From: Arthrobacter sp. H35-D1
GTDB lineage: Bacteria > Actinomycetota > Actinomycetes > Actinomycetales > Micrococcaceae
NCBI RefSeq assembly: GCF_030063185.1
Contig: NZ_JASISP010000002.1
Location: 62,001 to 126,000 of the forward strand
Length of the DNA: 64,000 bases
Direction of reading: 5' to 3'
Positions 35,976-43,364 of this stretch are shown here, piece by piece. Below the pieces are notes generated by a model that saw nothing but the letters and a program-made list of their open reading frames with translations, made no database searches and had not been told where the DNA came from. The position numbers were made by a program, and so were the translations under genes. Numbering within the stretch: position 1 is the stretch's first letter; every line of letters starts with the position of its first letter.

Positions 35976-37790
35976 GTGCAACCCCACGCTATGGATACCG
36001 CCCCGGCGGCCCCGGACCCAGTCTCCCCCGACGAGCCACCCCTCGGCGGTTCCAGCGACGCACCCGCGGCCGATGCCTCAGTGGCCTCGGCGCGGAGTGC
36101 GGGGCAGCACGCTCGGGAGCAGCACGCGCGGGAGCAGCACGCGCGGGAGCAGCCCACTTGGGAGCAGCCGACGCAGCCACCGCGCTGGCTGCGGGATCCG
36201 GCGCTGGCCTTCACCCAGGCGGCCGTGGCGAGCCGACTGCTGGGCCAGCGTTTTTCCTTCAACACCACCCCGGCCAGCCTGCGGCTCTGGTTTTGGCTGG
36301 CACCTGCCCTGACGGCGCTCATTGGCGGGCTGTTGCGGTTTGTCCGCCTCGGCCAGCCGCCCTCGCTGGTCTTCGACGAGACGTACTACGTCAAGGACGC
36401 CTACAGCTACCTGCAGGGCGGCTACGAACGCAATTGGGCCGACAAGGCCAACGACCTCTTCAACCAGGGCACCTTCACCAGCCTCGAGACCACTGCCGAA
36501 TACGTTGTGCACCCGCCGGTGGGCAAGTGGATGATCGCCTTTGGCCTATGGATTTTCGGCCCGGACAGCACGTTTGGGTGGCGTTTCACGGCAGCGCTGG
36601 TGGGCACCATCTCCATTTTTTTGCTGGCCCTGATCGCGCAAAAGATGTTCCGATCCACCATTCTGGGTGCCATCGCCGGCCTGCTTTTCGCCATTGACGG
36701 GCACGCCATTGTCCAGTCCAGGACGTCATTGCTGGATATTTTTGTCATGTTCTTTGCCCTGCTGGGCTTTGGCGCCCTGCTCATGGACCGTGATGATGGA
36801 CGACGGCGGCTGGCGGCCAAGCTGGCCTCGCTCGCCGGAGCGGACGGCCGGGTTCCGGCGAAGAAGCTGCTTTACGGCCCCTGGCTGGGGATCCGCTGGT
36901 GGCGGTTGGCCGCCGGTGTGGCGCTGGGCCTGTGCATTGGCACCAAGTGGTCGGGGCTGTTCTTCCTCGCCGCCTTTGGCCTGATGAGCGTGGTGTGGGA
37001 CATGAATGCCCGGCGCATCGCAGGCATCAGGTACTGGGTGCTGGGTGCCGTCTGGAAGGACGGCATCCTGGCCTTTGTGAGCGTGGTGCCCGTTGCGGCG
37101 CTGACGTATTTGGCCTCGTGGACCGGCTGGTTCATGTCAAAGGATGCGTACGACCGAAACTGGGGTGCGGAAAACCCGGCAGGCCCGTGGGGCTGGATTC
37201 CGGAGTCTTTGCGATCCCTGTGGCACTACCATTCAACGGCCTACAACTTTCACACCGGACTTGCCTCGGACCATCCCTACAAGGCCAACGCGTGGTCGTG
37301 GCTCGTCATGGGCCGGCCCACGTCCTTCTACATCAAGAACTTTGAAAACGGCGAGGCCGGCTGCACCGTGGACAAGTGCACGTCGGCCGTGACCAGCTTG
37401 GGAAACCCGCTCATTTGGTGGGCTGGCACGCTGGCGATTCTGTTCTTGATCGGCGTGTGGATTGCCAAGCGCGACTGGCGGGCGGGGGCCATCCTGGTTG
37501 GCTTTGCCGCCGGATTCGTGCCCTGGCTTTTCTATCCTGAGCGCACCATCTTCTTCTTCTATGCCATCGCCTACGAACCGTTCATGATCCTGGCGGTGGT
37601 CATGGTTCTGGGCATGGTGCTCGGCAAGGTGGGCGACCCGCCGTGGCGCCGCCAGCAAGGGGCCATGTTTGTGTGCATCTTCCTGGTGCTTGCCGTGGCC
37701 CTGAGCGCCTTCTTCTACCCCGTCTGGGCCGCGGAGATCATTCCGCAGGATGCCTGGCGCCAGCGCATGTGGCTCCCCAGCTGGATCTAA
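35976..37790 (+). CDS. pmt: Protein O-mannosyltransferase (GT39)
   Basis: 604 aa from the GTG at 35976, chosen for the leaderless promoter spacing; 35952 (GTG) and 35991 (ATG) are alternatives. The first 60 residues are disordered and contain three HAREQ pentapeptide repeats. The GT39 signature LGQPPSLVFDETYYVKDAYS carries the catalytic Asp-Glu pair, followed by about ten membrane helices, VHPPVGKWMIAFG and the C-terminal IFFFYAIAYEPFMILAV and AEIIPQDAWRQRMWLPSWI. It transfers mannose from polyprenyl-phosphate mannose to Ser/Thr of exported proteins at the outer membrane face. It is divergent from rsmI. Confidence 0.93.
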   Translation: MQPHAMDTAPAAPDPVSPDEPPLGGSSDAPAADASVASARSAGQHAREQHAREQHAREQPTWEQPTQPPRWLRDPALAFTQAAVASRLLGQRFSFNTTPASLRLWFWLAPALTALIGGLLRFVRLGQPPSLVFDETYYVKDAYSYLQGGYERNWADKANDLFNQGTFTSLETTAEYVVHPPVGKWMIAFGLWIFGPDSTFGWRFTAALVGTISIFLLALIAQKMFRSTILGAIAGLLFAIDGHAIVQSRTSLLDIFVMFFALLGFGALLMDRDDGRRRLAAKLASLAGADGRVPAKKLLYGPWLGIRWWRLAAGVALGLCIGTKWSGLFFLAAFGLMSVVWDMNARRIAGIRYWVLGAVWKDGILAFVSVVPVAALTYLASWTGWFMSKDAYDRNWGAENPAGPWGWIPESLRSLWHYHSTAYNFHTGLASDHPYKANAWSWLVMGRPTSFYIKNFENGEAGCTVDKCTSAVTSLGNPLIWWAGTLAILFLIGVWIAKRDWRAGAILVGFAAGFVPWLFYPERTIFFFYAIAYEPFMILAVVMVLGMVLGKVGDPPWRRQQGAMFVCIFLVLAVALSAFFYPVWAAEIIPQDAWRQRMWLPSWI

Positions 37791-37950
37791 TCCGGAGGAA
37801 GTGCGGGACCTCGGGAAGTCAACTCGTCGACGGTGACGAACCGGTAGCCCTGTTGCTTGATCCCGGTCGATGGTCAGTGCCACCATACGGGCGCATGTTC
37901 CAAGTTCCAAGGAAACGGAACACCCCAATGCAGAATCACCGTTGGTAGCG
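37787..37950 (-). pseudogene. 3' remnant of a polysaccharide deacetylase gene
   Basis: One minus-strand frame reads LPTVILHWG, then an in-frame TGA, then IKQQGYRFVTVDELTSRG ending at a TAG that overlaps the pmt stop. GYRFVTVDEL is the usual last helix of NodB-type polysaccharide deacetylases, and VILHWG resembles their IVLMHxG strand. No start, catalytic Asp/His or NodB core remains, so this is a decayed fragment. The match is by eye only. Confidence 0.4.
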
Positions 37951-37984
37951 CGCTTTACCGTTCACCAACTGACAGGCTAGAAGA

Positions 37985-38323
37985 ATGAGCCTTATTTACC
38001 TGCTGCCACTATGTGTCGGACTCTTCTGGGTGCTGCATGCCTGCTTGCGCCTGCTCGGCCGAAAGATGGCAAAGTACACCTCTTGGCTACTGTTGGCGGG
38101 CCTCCCCATCATGGCAATCACCTTTTTCCTGTCGTCAATGGCTGCCGAGGAACCTGACCCGTCAATCTTAATAGGGGATGTGTTCTTGCCGATGTTGTTT
38201 GCTATGGAGTGCCTCTTCCTCTGGCCCGTTGCAGGCATCGCAGAGAGTAATCTCGTCCTCATCGCATCCTCGCGGCGCGATAGATCCGCAACCAAAGACG
38301 CCGTGGGTATCGACCCTGTATGA
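37985..38323 (+). CDS. Small three-helix membrane protein, unknown function
   Basis: 112 aa. Three hydrophobic segments: LIYLLPLCVGLFWVLHACLR, YTSWLLLAGLPIMAITFFLS and VFLPMLFAMECLFLWPVAGI. AGAAG precedes the ATG closely. No family was recognised. It lies just past the deacetylase remnant at the left edge of the accessory region, and is followed by a strong hairpin at 38385. The hydrophobic pattern and hairpin make it more likely real than spurious. Confidence 0.5.
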   Translation: MSLIYLLPLCVGLFWVLHACLRLLGRKMAKYTSWLLLAGLPIMAITFFLSSMAAEEPDPSILIGDVFLPMLFAMECLFLWPVAGIAESNLVLIASSRRDRSATKDAVGIDPV

Positions 38324-38723
38324 CGTTCCCGATAACTTCATCAGGAACGGTTCAACTTCCAACTACTGGATGATCTTCTATTTCGGGTGGCCCACTTCTA
38401 AGGAAGCGGGCCACCCCTCCGGCGGGATTTCCCCGCCAATGAAACATTGTCGGTACTCGTCTGCGCAACCTTGGTGCGACCGTAAGCGGAACCTCCTGCG
38501 AACCACCAAACGCGTGCGTCATGATGCCGAGGCGATATCGACCACCGCCAGCCATGTCGTTGGGAGAAGAGTCGTTCGCGTTTCGTTTCCTTTCCTGGTC
38601 GTCACGCAGCAGTTGGGACCTTCGGCACTCCCGACAGAACCCGACCACGCCTATTGTTTGAGTATGTGCCGCGCATTATGACGACACGTCGACGGCAGTA
38701 CTCTCCGCGAAAGCGAGCAAGGC
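38324..38723. other. 400-bp region without a credible gene
   Basis: Holds the hairpin at 38385-38416 and a small CGGCGGG/CCCCGCC hairpin at about 38421-38437. The segment GTAAGCGGAACCTCCTGCGA (near 38480) resembles GTAACGGGAACCTCCTGCGG at about 43000, in the gap before the SRPBCC gene, hinting at a shared decayed repeat. No open frame here shows a recognisable protein. Confidence 0.4.
38385..38416 (+). terminator. Strong stem-loop after the small membrane protein gene
   Basis: GGGTGGCCC and GGGCCACCC pair over 9 bp, then a one-base bulge on each side, then CTTC/GAAG closing a TAAG loop. It begins 62 bp past the stop at 38323. No T-tract follows. Confidence 0.6.
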
Positions 38724-39185
38724 ATGCGAGCAAATATTCTGACGAGAATCGCGATGAGAACCCTGATCGTCGTGGTCATTTTCAACGCCCTTTCGGCCGT
38801 GGGGGGAAGCCTCGCCATGTTTTTCACGAACGGACTTGGCATGCCGACGTCGTTCTTGGAGAACAGCCCCTTCACGTCCTTCTTTCTACCTGCGCTGATC
38901 CTGCTCGTCGGCGTCGGCGGGACTCAGGCTCTCGCAGCCGGGCTGCTCCTGGGTTACAGGGAATCTTCCCTACTCTGGACGGCTTTCGCAGGTTTTGCGA
39001 TGATTATCTGGATCCTGACAGAGACCGTGATTATTCAAGGGTTTAGTTGGTTGCAAGCGATTTACTTCACGACCGGCATTGCGGAGCTCGCGCTCGTTCT
39101 TGCCCTCTCTGGCATCGTGTCCTGGTTGCCGCGCATCGAACTCGACGCCTGGCGAAAACGCAGTACGTTGCACGGTAGGGCATGA
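38724..39185 (+). CDS. Four-helix membrane protein, unknown function
   Basis: 153 aa with hydrophobic spans LIVVVIFNALSAVGGSLAMF, FFLPALILLVGVGGTQALAA, LLWTAFAGFAMIIWILTETV and AIYFTTGIAELALVLALSGI. The layout recalls small integral membrane proteins annotated only as hypothetical. Its stop overlaps the start of the next gene by 4 nt (ATGA), which in turn overlaps the interrupted DUF6544-like gene, so three genes once formed a tightly coupled operon. Confidence 0.7.
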   Translation: MRANILTRIAMRTLIVVVIFNALSAVGGSLAMFFTNGLGMPTSFLENSPFTSFFLPALILLVGVGGTQALAAGLLLGYRESSLLWTAFAGFAMIIWILTETVIIQGFSWLQAIYFTTGIAELALVLALSGIVSWLPRIELDAWRKRSTLHGRA

Positions 39186-40036
39186 ACGCACCCCGCGCCC
39201 GAAATGGCCTTCCCAAACCATGGCTCTGGCTTTCCATCTCGGCGGCGTCCCTCGCGGCTGCAGGAAGCATCGTGGGTTCGCTCAATCCTGCGCTGGTGTA
39301 TGGCAAGGAAACGGCCACATTCTTCGATGCAAGCATCGCACAGGACCTTGTCAACCTTTTCTTCGTCGCCCACATGATCGTCGTCCTGGGGATACTGGCC
39401 TTCCATGGATCTTTGAGGTCTTGGCTGTGTCTACTGGGCTTCCTCGCTTTCACCGCTTATAACTACGCGATCTACGCCTTCTCCATCCATTTCGGACCGC
39501 TTTTCCTGGTCTGGGTGGCTGTACTCGGGCTGTCGGCCTACGCGTTCGCCGGCAGTGCGGCAGCGTTGCACCCTTCAGATTTACGTCGGCGTTTGGGCAG
39601 TTTTTCAATACGGCTACCCGGATGGTTCCTCATCGCAGCAGCAACACTGTTCACCTACTTGTGGTTGAGTGAGATCGTTCCAGACCTGCTGGCCAGCCGG
39701 CCATCAACCTCTGCCACCACCTGGAATGTGCCGAGCAACCCTGTTCATGTCCTGGATCTCGCGATCTTCCTACCCGGCGTCTTCGTCGTAGGGCTTCTGC
39801 TTCTGCGCCGCCACCAGCTGGGCTATGCGTTCGCACCAAGCGCATTGATATTCCTCGGACTCACCACCTTGCCGATCATCCTCACACCCTTCGTGGCGCA
39901 GGCCGAAGGTCATGCGCCGTCCTGGTCGGTCTTGGTACCGGTCGGCATCATCGCCCTCGCAACGCTCGCCTTGTTATGGCGGATGCTTCACAATGCCGGG
40001 AATAAATCAGACCTCGGATCGGGAGGCATGTCGTGA
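39182..40036 (+). CDS. Multi-pass membrane protein, unknown function
   Basis: 284 aa with seven to eight hydrophobic segments, among them LWLSISAASLAAAGSIVGSL, LVNLFFVAHMIVVLGILAF, WFLIAAATLFTYLWLSEIV, LDLAIFLPGVFVVGLLLLRR and VPVGIIALATLALLWRML. No catalytic motif is visible. It is translationally coupled (ATGA overlaps at both ends) to the small membrane protein before it and to the interrupted DUF6544-like gene after it, which suggests one membrane-linked function. Confidence 0.75.
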   Translation: MNAPRARNGLPKPWLWLSISAASLAAAGSIVGSLNPALVYGKETATFFDASIAQDLVNLFFVAHMIVVLGILAFHGSLRSWLCLLGFLAFTAYNYAIYAFSIHFGPLFLVWVAVLGLSAYAFAGSAAALHPSDLRRRLGSFSIRLPGWFLIAAATLFTYLWLSEIVPDLLASRPSTSATTWNVPSNPVHVLDLAIFLPGVFVVGLLLLRRHQLGYAFAPSALIFLGLTTLPIILTPFVAQAEGHAPSWSVLVPVGIIALATLALLWRMLHNAGNKSDLGSGGMS

Positions 40037-40198
40037 GTGCTGACACTCGAAGGCCACAGACCCTCGCCGAGTGGGAAGACGAGCTCACCGGCTTCGCCGA
40101 CAATGCTGCCTTTACTGGAGAAGATGTCGCTGAACTACCAGAGCCCGTTCAAAAATACCTCAGGGCGGCAATCCGGACCGGTACCCCACTGGCGCAGG

Positions 40199-41255
40199 TG
40201 TTACCGAGCGCATTGTTTGACGATGGCGGCGTCGCCCTTGTTGGCGATGGGAATGGCGGGTTTGGTCGTCATCGTGACGCGGTGGTTGGCATTGCTGCCG
40301 GGAGGAAGAGCTAGCAATCAGTGTCGTCGTCATGGTGACGACTGTTTCTGGGCATGGCTGGGCACGGTCTCGTCGCTTTTTCAGGTGCGCAGCGGCGGAC
40401 TCAGCAGGTTACCTTGTGTGAAGAGCCCGATCAGGGTCCAGGGCGGCAGATCGACGTCTACGCGGTGCCGGTAGGCCAGTGCGGCACCGGCCAAGATGTT
40501 CAGGCTCCAGCCGAGCAGGCTCGGCCAGGGTTTGGGCCGGGCGAGGGTATCGGGGTTGAGGCGGAATGCGTGCTGGACTGCTTGCTCGTACAGCCAGTGA
40601 GCGTGTGTTTCCGGCACCCGGCGCAGCCAACGGCGCACCGTCGAGAGGGGCCGGCCCATGTGGGCAGCGATCGTGCGGTACCCGCTGCCGGCGGCCTTGG
40701 CCGCCAACGCGGTCCCGATGACCTCCACCGTGTCGGCCCGGCGCACGGACAACGCGGCTGGCAACAGGATCTGGGTGCGGCGGCAGCCGGTGCAGCGGGC
40801 CCGCCGCGGCCGCATTGTAAGCCGCGTATCGCCTGGGCCCCGCACGGTGCGGGTGCGGGCCTGCCCGTGGGGGCGCAACGGCGATGAACAGTCCGGGCAG
40901 AGTATCTCGCCCGCCAGCAAGGCCGTCTCGGTCTGCCCGCGGCCGTCCACGATCATCATCGTGCCCGCTCCTGTTCGCCTGTCCCACACTCATGTCAATG
41001 ACTATTGCCTATCATGCCCGCGGCGGGGAAGGGGCCACTTCGTGTTGAACCAGCACCGTCCCGGGACGAATACGCCACCGGCCACCGGCGGAACCAATGA
41101 AACCAGCATGACCACGGTATTTTCAGGATCGCAGCGCGCCGGTCGGAACGGCGGGTGTCGTCGTCACGATGGCGCCGCCAACGAACCCCGGGACCAGGAC
41201 AGCGCCATCGTCAGGCAACGCAACTACCCGCGGTCATCCACTGCGACGCGTAACA
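40199..41255. mobile_element. 1,057-bp insertion element with one DUF6431-like gene, 5-bp duplication
   Basis: Ends are 17-bp imperfect inverted repeats: TGTTACCGAGCGCATTG at 40199-40215 and, inverted, TGTTACGCGTCGCAGTG at 41255-41239. Directly flanking GCAGG (40194-40198 and 41256-41260) is the target duplication. Just inside lie two pairs of inverted subterminal repeats: TGACGATGGCG (40218-40228 and inverse 41203-41213) and CATCGTGACG (40270-40279 and inverse 41162-41171), as expected for transposase-binding sites. The only credible gene inside is the minus-strand DUF6431-like CDS. No DDE or other catalytic transposase domain was found, so the element is non-autonomous or uses an unrecognised mechanism. 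Confidence 0.88.
40381..40959 (-). CDS. DUF6431-like zinc-finger / HTH protein of the insertion element
   Basis: 192 aa from the ATG at 40959 (MMIVDGRGQ). An N-terminal CPDC...CTGC four-cysteine pair (ILCPDCSSPLRPHG and RARCTGCRRTQILLP) suggests a zinc ribbon. A helix-turn-helix follows (SGYRTIAAHMGRPLSTVRRW) and then an Arg/Trp-rich C-terminal half with a hydrophobic patch (LLGWSLNILAGAALAYRHR). As far as recalled, such proteins are often annotated next to integrase-type transposases, but no partner gene is present here. It probably recognises the element ends. It is the only coding content of the element. Confidence 0.8.
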   Translation of the reverse strand: MMIVDGRGQTETALLAGEILCPDCSSPLRPHGQARTRTVRGPGDTRLTMRPRRARCTGCRRTQILLPAALSVRRADTVEVIGTALAAKAAGSGYRTIAAHMGRPLSTVRRWLRRVPETHAHWLYEQAVQHAFRLNPDTLARPKPWPSLLGWSLNILAGAALAYRHRVDVDLPPWTLIGLFTQGNLLSPPLRT

Positions 41256-41699
41256 GCAGGGCGTGCGGCTGACAATGCGAGGGAGCATTAAGATCGGCAG
41301 GTGGCTGCCATTTAGGGCCACACAATTGATCAACCCGCACAGAGGCTTCATCTGGAAGGCGAGAGTCGCTGGGATCATCGCTGGGTCTGACCATTACCTC
41401 AACGAAGAAGGAGGCATGGACTGGAAATTGGCTGGCCTCTTCACTCTCGCCCACACTGACGGGATGGACGCTTCCACAAGCGCCGCGGGGCGAGGCGGTG
41501 CCGAGGCGGTCTGGGTTCCAACAGCACTACTGCCCAGGTTTGGGGCAACGTGGACTGCAGCTGACGACACTCATATTTCCGTGGTCCATACCATCGGGAA
41601 CACCTCAGTGGAAGTGCATTACACGCTACGCCCAGACGGCCACATCCATTCACTGGTCTTCGACCGATGGGGTGATCCAGTGTTGCGGTAACCGAGGGA

Positions 41700-41971
41700 A
41701 ACGGCGCTGCGGGGTGGGGGCGCATCTGTTGGGCAAGATGGAGGACGTGGCCCTGAAGGCTGGTTCCAAAACTGTTTACGGTGTGACGAGTGCGGACTCG
41801 GCGGCGTTCTACAAGGCCGGGGGCCACCAAGTACAGAAGCCGGATGAGATGTTCAGGACCTATTGGGGAGAGTCTGAGGTGGCATTTCCCATTTCAGGTG
41901 ATGCGCAGTGGTTCTCCAAAGGCCTGAAGCGCAGAAGCTCATCCTGGTTGGCCAACCTGGTCAACCCCTGA
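41700..41971 (+). pseudogene. C-terminal remnant of a GNAT acetyltransferase gene
   Basis: The frame reads GVGAHLLGKMEDVALKAGSK, TVYGVTSADSAAFYKAGGHQ and FRTYWGESEVAFPISGDAQW. That is motif A (here GVGAHLLG), the following strand-helix and the C-terminal strand of GNAT N-acetyltransferases. The N-terminal half is missing and the sequence runs straight on from the DUF6544-like gene end, so it is a truncated relic and not a full gene. A terminator follows. Confidence 0.65.
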
Positions 41972-42016
41972 TCGCTGGGTATGTAAGACTCAAGGAAGAT
42001 TGTGCCCGATTCACTG

Positions 42017-42057
42017 ACGAAGAAGCCCCGAACCATCACCGGTCCGGGCTTCTTCGT
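42017..42057. terminator. Bidirectional stem-loop between the GNAT remnant and the toxin gene
   Basis: ACGAAGAAGCCC (42017-42028) pairs with GGGCTTCTTCGT (42046-42057) over 12 bp, extended inward by G and ACC/GGT pairs around a short loop. AGAAG and CTTCT in the stem give A/T-rich outer arms on both strands, so it can serve the plus-strand gene and the minus-strand toxin gene that ends at 42083. Confidence 0.8.
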
Positions 42058-42082
42058 GTCCCGGTGCTCACGATCTGGTCAG

Positions 42083-42424
42083 CTATTTGCTGGTTCGACC
42101 GAGCCTTTTGACTGCAGCGACATAGGCGGCTAGGCCCTTACGTTCTCCGACTGATACTGCTTGCACGGCTTTGACTTTGCCGTCCTTGATTCGGTAGACG
42201 AGGCGGAAGCGAGGCTTCTGTTTCGTGTCGGTGTCGAAGTAGAGCTTGAAGCAGTCGCTAAGATCGCCGGTGGAAACCCTGTCATCCAGGCCCTGACCAG
42301 TGAGAGTGCCTTTGGCAACTTCGACCAGCAGGCCTACGGCCATTATTCGGAGCTCTTGGGTGGGGAGTGCTGACATATCGTCCTCAAAGCCGGGTAGGGC
42401 ATCAAGACCAAGCTGAGAACTCAC
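42083..42424 (-). CDS. RelE/ParE-like toxin of a type II toxin-antitoxin pair
   Basis: 113 aa. The second half has the RelE/ParE-type beta sheet: DLSDCFKLYFDTDTKQKPRF, RLVYRIKDGKVKAVQAVSVG and ERKGLAAYVAAVKRLGRTS. The N-terminal 45 residues are helical. Family toxins are ribosome-dependent mRNases or gyrase inhibitors; which applies cannot be read here. The ATG overlaps the antitoxin stop by 4 nt, the usual antitoxin-first arrangement. Confidence 0.75.
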   Translation of the reverse strand: MSSQLGLDALPGFEDDMSALPTQELRIMAVGLLVEVAKGTLTGQGLDDRVSTGDLSDCFKLYFDTDTKQKPRFRLVYRIKDGKVKAVQAVSVGERKGLAAYVAAVKRLGRTSK

Positions 42425-42711
42425 GCTTTCGGTTCATCAATGGTGATGCCGAACTTTGCGGCAACATCAGCAAGCGGTACGGCTGGGCCGGCTTCTTGGC
42501 GTTCACGAACGAGGCGCGCGATTTCCAGGTCCTCCATGATCGGAAGGAGCTCGGAGTACAGCTCGAAGGGGATGACCACAGCTTCGGGGCGGCGGTTGGC
42601 GCCGAATACGACCGGTGTGGCTGCCGCGTGGTCCGTCCGGAACCGACGAAGAATTGCCGGGACGCTGGTGCGGAATTCGGCTGTTGGCTGGACTTCAAGG
42701 AAAGTGCTCAT
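42421..42711 (-). CDS. Phd/YefM-like antitoxin
   Basis: 96 aa. The N-terminus (VQPTAEFRTSVPAILRRFRT) and middle strand-helix (PVVFGANRRPEAVVIPFELY) follow the Phd/YefM DNA-binding dimer fold. The C-terminal third (LVRERQEAGPAVPLADVAAK) is the expected extended toxin-binding tail. It is coupled to the toxin gene by a 4-nt overlap and preceded by a 14-bp palindrome suited to autoregulation. Confidence 0.75.
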   Translation of the reverse strand: MSTFLEVQPTAEFRTSVPAILRRFRTDHAAATPVVFGANRRPEAVVIPFELYSELLPIMEDLEIARLVRERQEAGPAVPLADVAAKFGITIDEPKA

Positions 42712-43152
42712 ACCCTAAGTGTACAACTAGATGGTCATAAAGATGTACATCTTGTTGTCATTTTTACATCTGTTGCGCCGGGGGTGCGGCGGGCGCGAAC
42801 AAGCTCGGTTTCAATAAGCGAAGCATGCCTTTCGGTTAATGAAAACGTCAACCACTGCAGTCAATGCCGACTGAGCTTACCTGGGGCCCTTTGCGCCCCA
42901 GCGTGAGGGACTGGGGTCTGAGGATGATCCGTACGGAAATTCACGCTAAGAGGTTGTTTCGAGGTCAGATCGTCCTTGGTTTAAAAATATCCATGCCCGT
43001 AACGGGAACCTCCTGCGGTGCAACCTTGTGGTGTTCCAGACATCCAACTGCTGGGTGGGCATCTCATGCCACCGGGAGCCGCTTCTATGGCGGTTTGCCA
43101 GTAGATGCCCGGCGATACGGGCAAAGACGGAACCACCTGACACACTCTGATC
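42712..43152. other. 441-bp gap: antitoxin promoter region and decayed sequence
   Basis: The first 70 bp are AT-rich and hold the palindromic operator candidate. The remainder, 42790-43152, contains no frame that resembles a known protein. GTAACGGGAACCTCCTGCGG near 43000 partly repeats a segment at about 38480. Confidence 0.4.
42740..42753. promoter_or_regulatory. 14-bp palindrome, candidate antitoxin operator
   Basis: AAGATGTACATCTT is a perfect palindrome 29 bp upstream of the antitoxin start. GTACA and ACATC half-site-like sequences recur on both sides (42721 and 42765 regions). Type II antitoxins typically repress their own operon through such sites. Confidence 0.5.
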
Positions 43153-43364
43153 ATGGCCGCTTCTTTCGAATGCACGACACCATCCAGCTTGCCAAAAGCG
43201 CAGTTATTTGACTTGGCGCGCAGCATTGAAGCCCATAAGGAATCGATGGCGCAGTCCCGAGAAAAAGCTGTCGCTGGTGTCACGTCGGGACTCATTTCGT
43301 TGGGAGAAGAGGTGACATGGCGTGCGTGGCATTTCGGTCTTCCGCTGCGGATGATAAGCCGGAT

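Larger units (their letters stand above)
40033..41691 (+). pseudogene. DUF6544/DUF6920-like gene interrupted by a 1,057-bp insertion
   Basis: The 5' part encodes a 55-residue start (LPEPVQKYLRAAIRTGTPLA near its end) and the 3' part, from 41261, encodes WLPFRATQLINPHRGFIWKA, MDWKLAGLFTLAHTDGMDAS, AVWVPTALLPRFGATW and HSLVFDRWGDPVLR, the DUF6544/DUF6920 pattern. Removing 40199-41255 plus one copy of the duplicated GCAGG joins them as LAQ-GVRLTMRGSIKIG in a single 198-codon frame. The gene is therefore inactivated cleanly and, by sequence, reversibly. It was the third gene of the membrane-protein operon. Confidence 0.9.
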
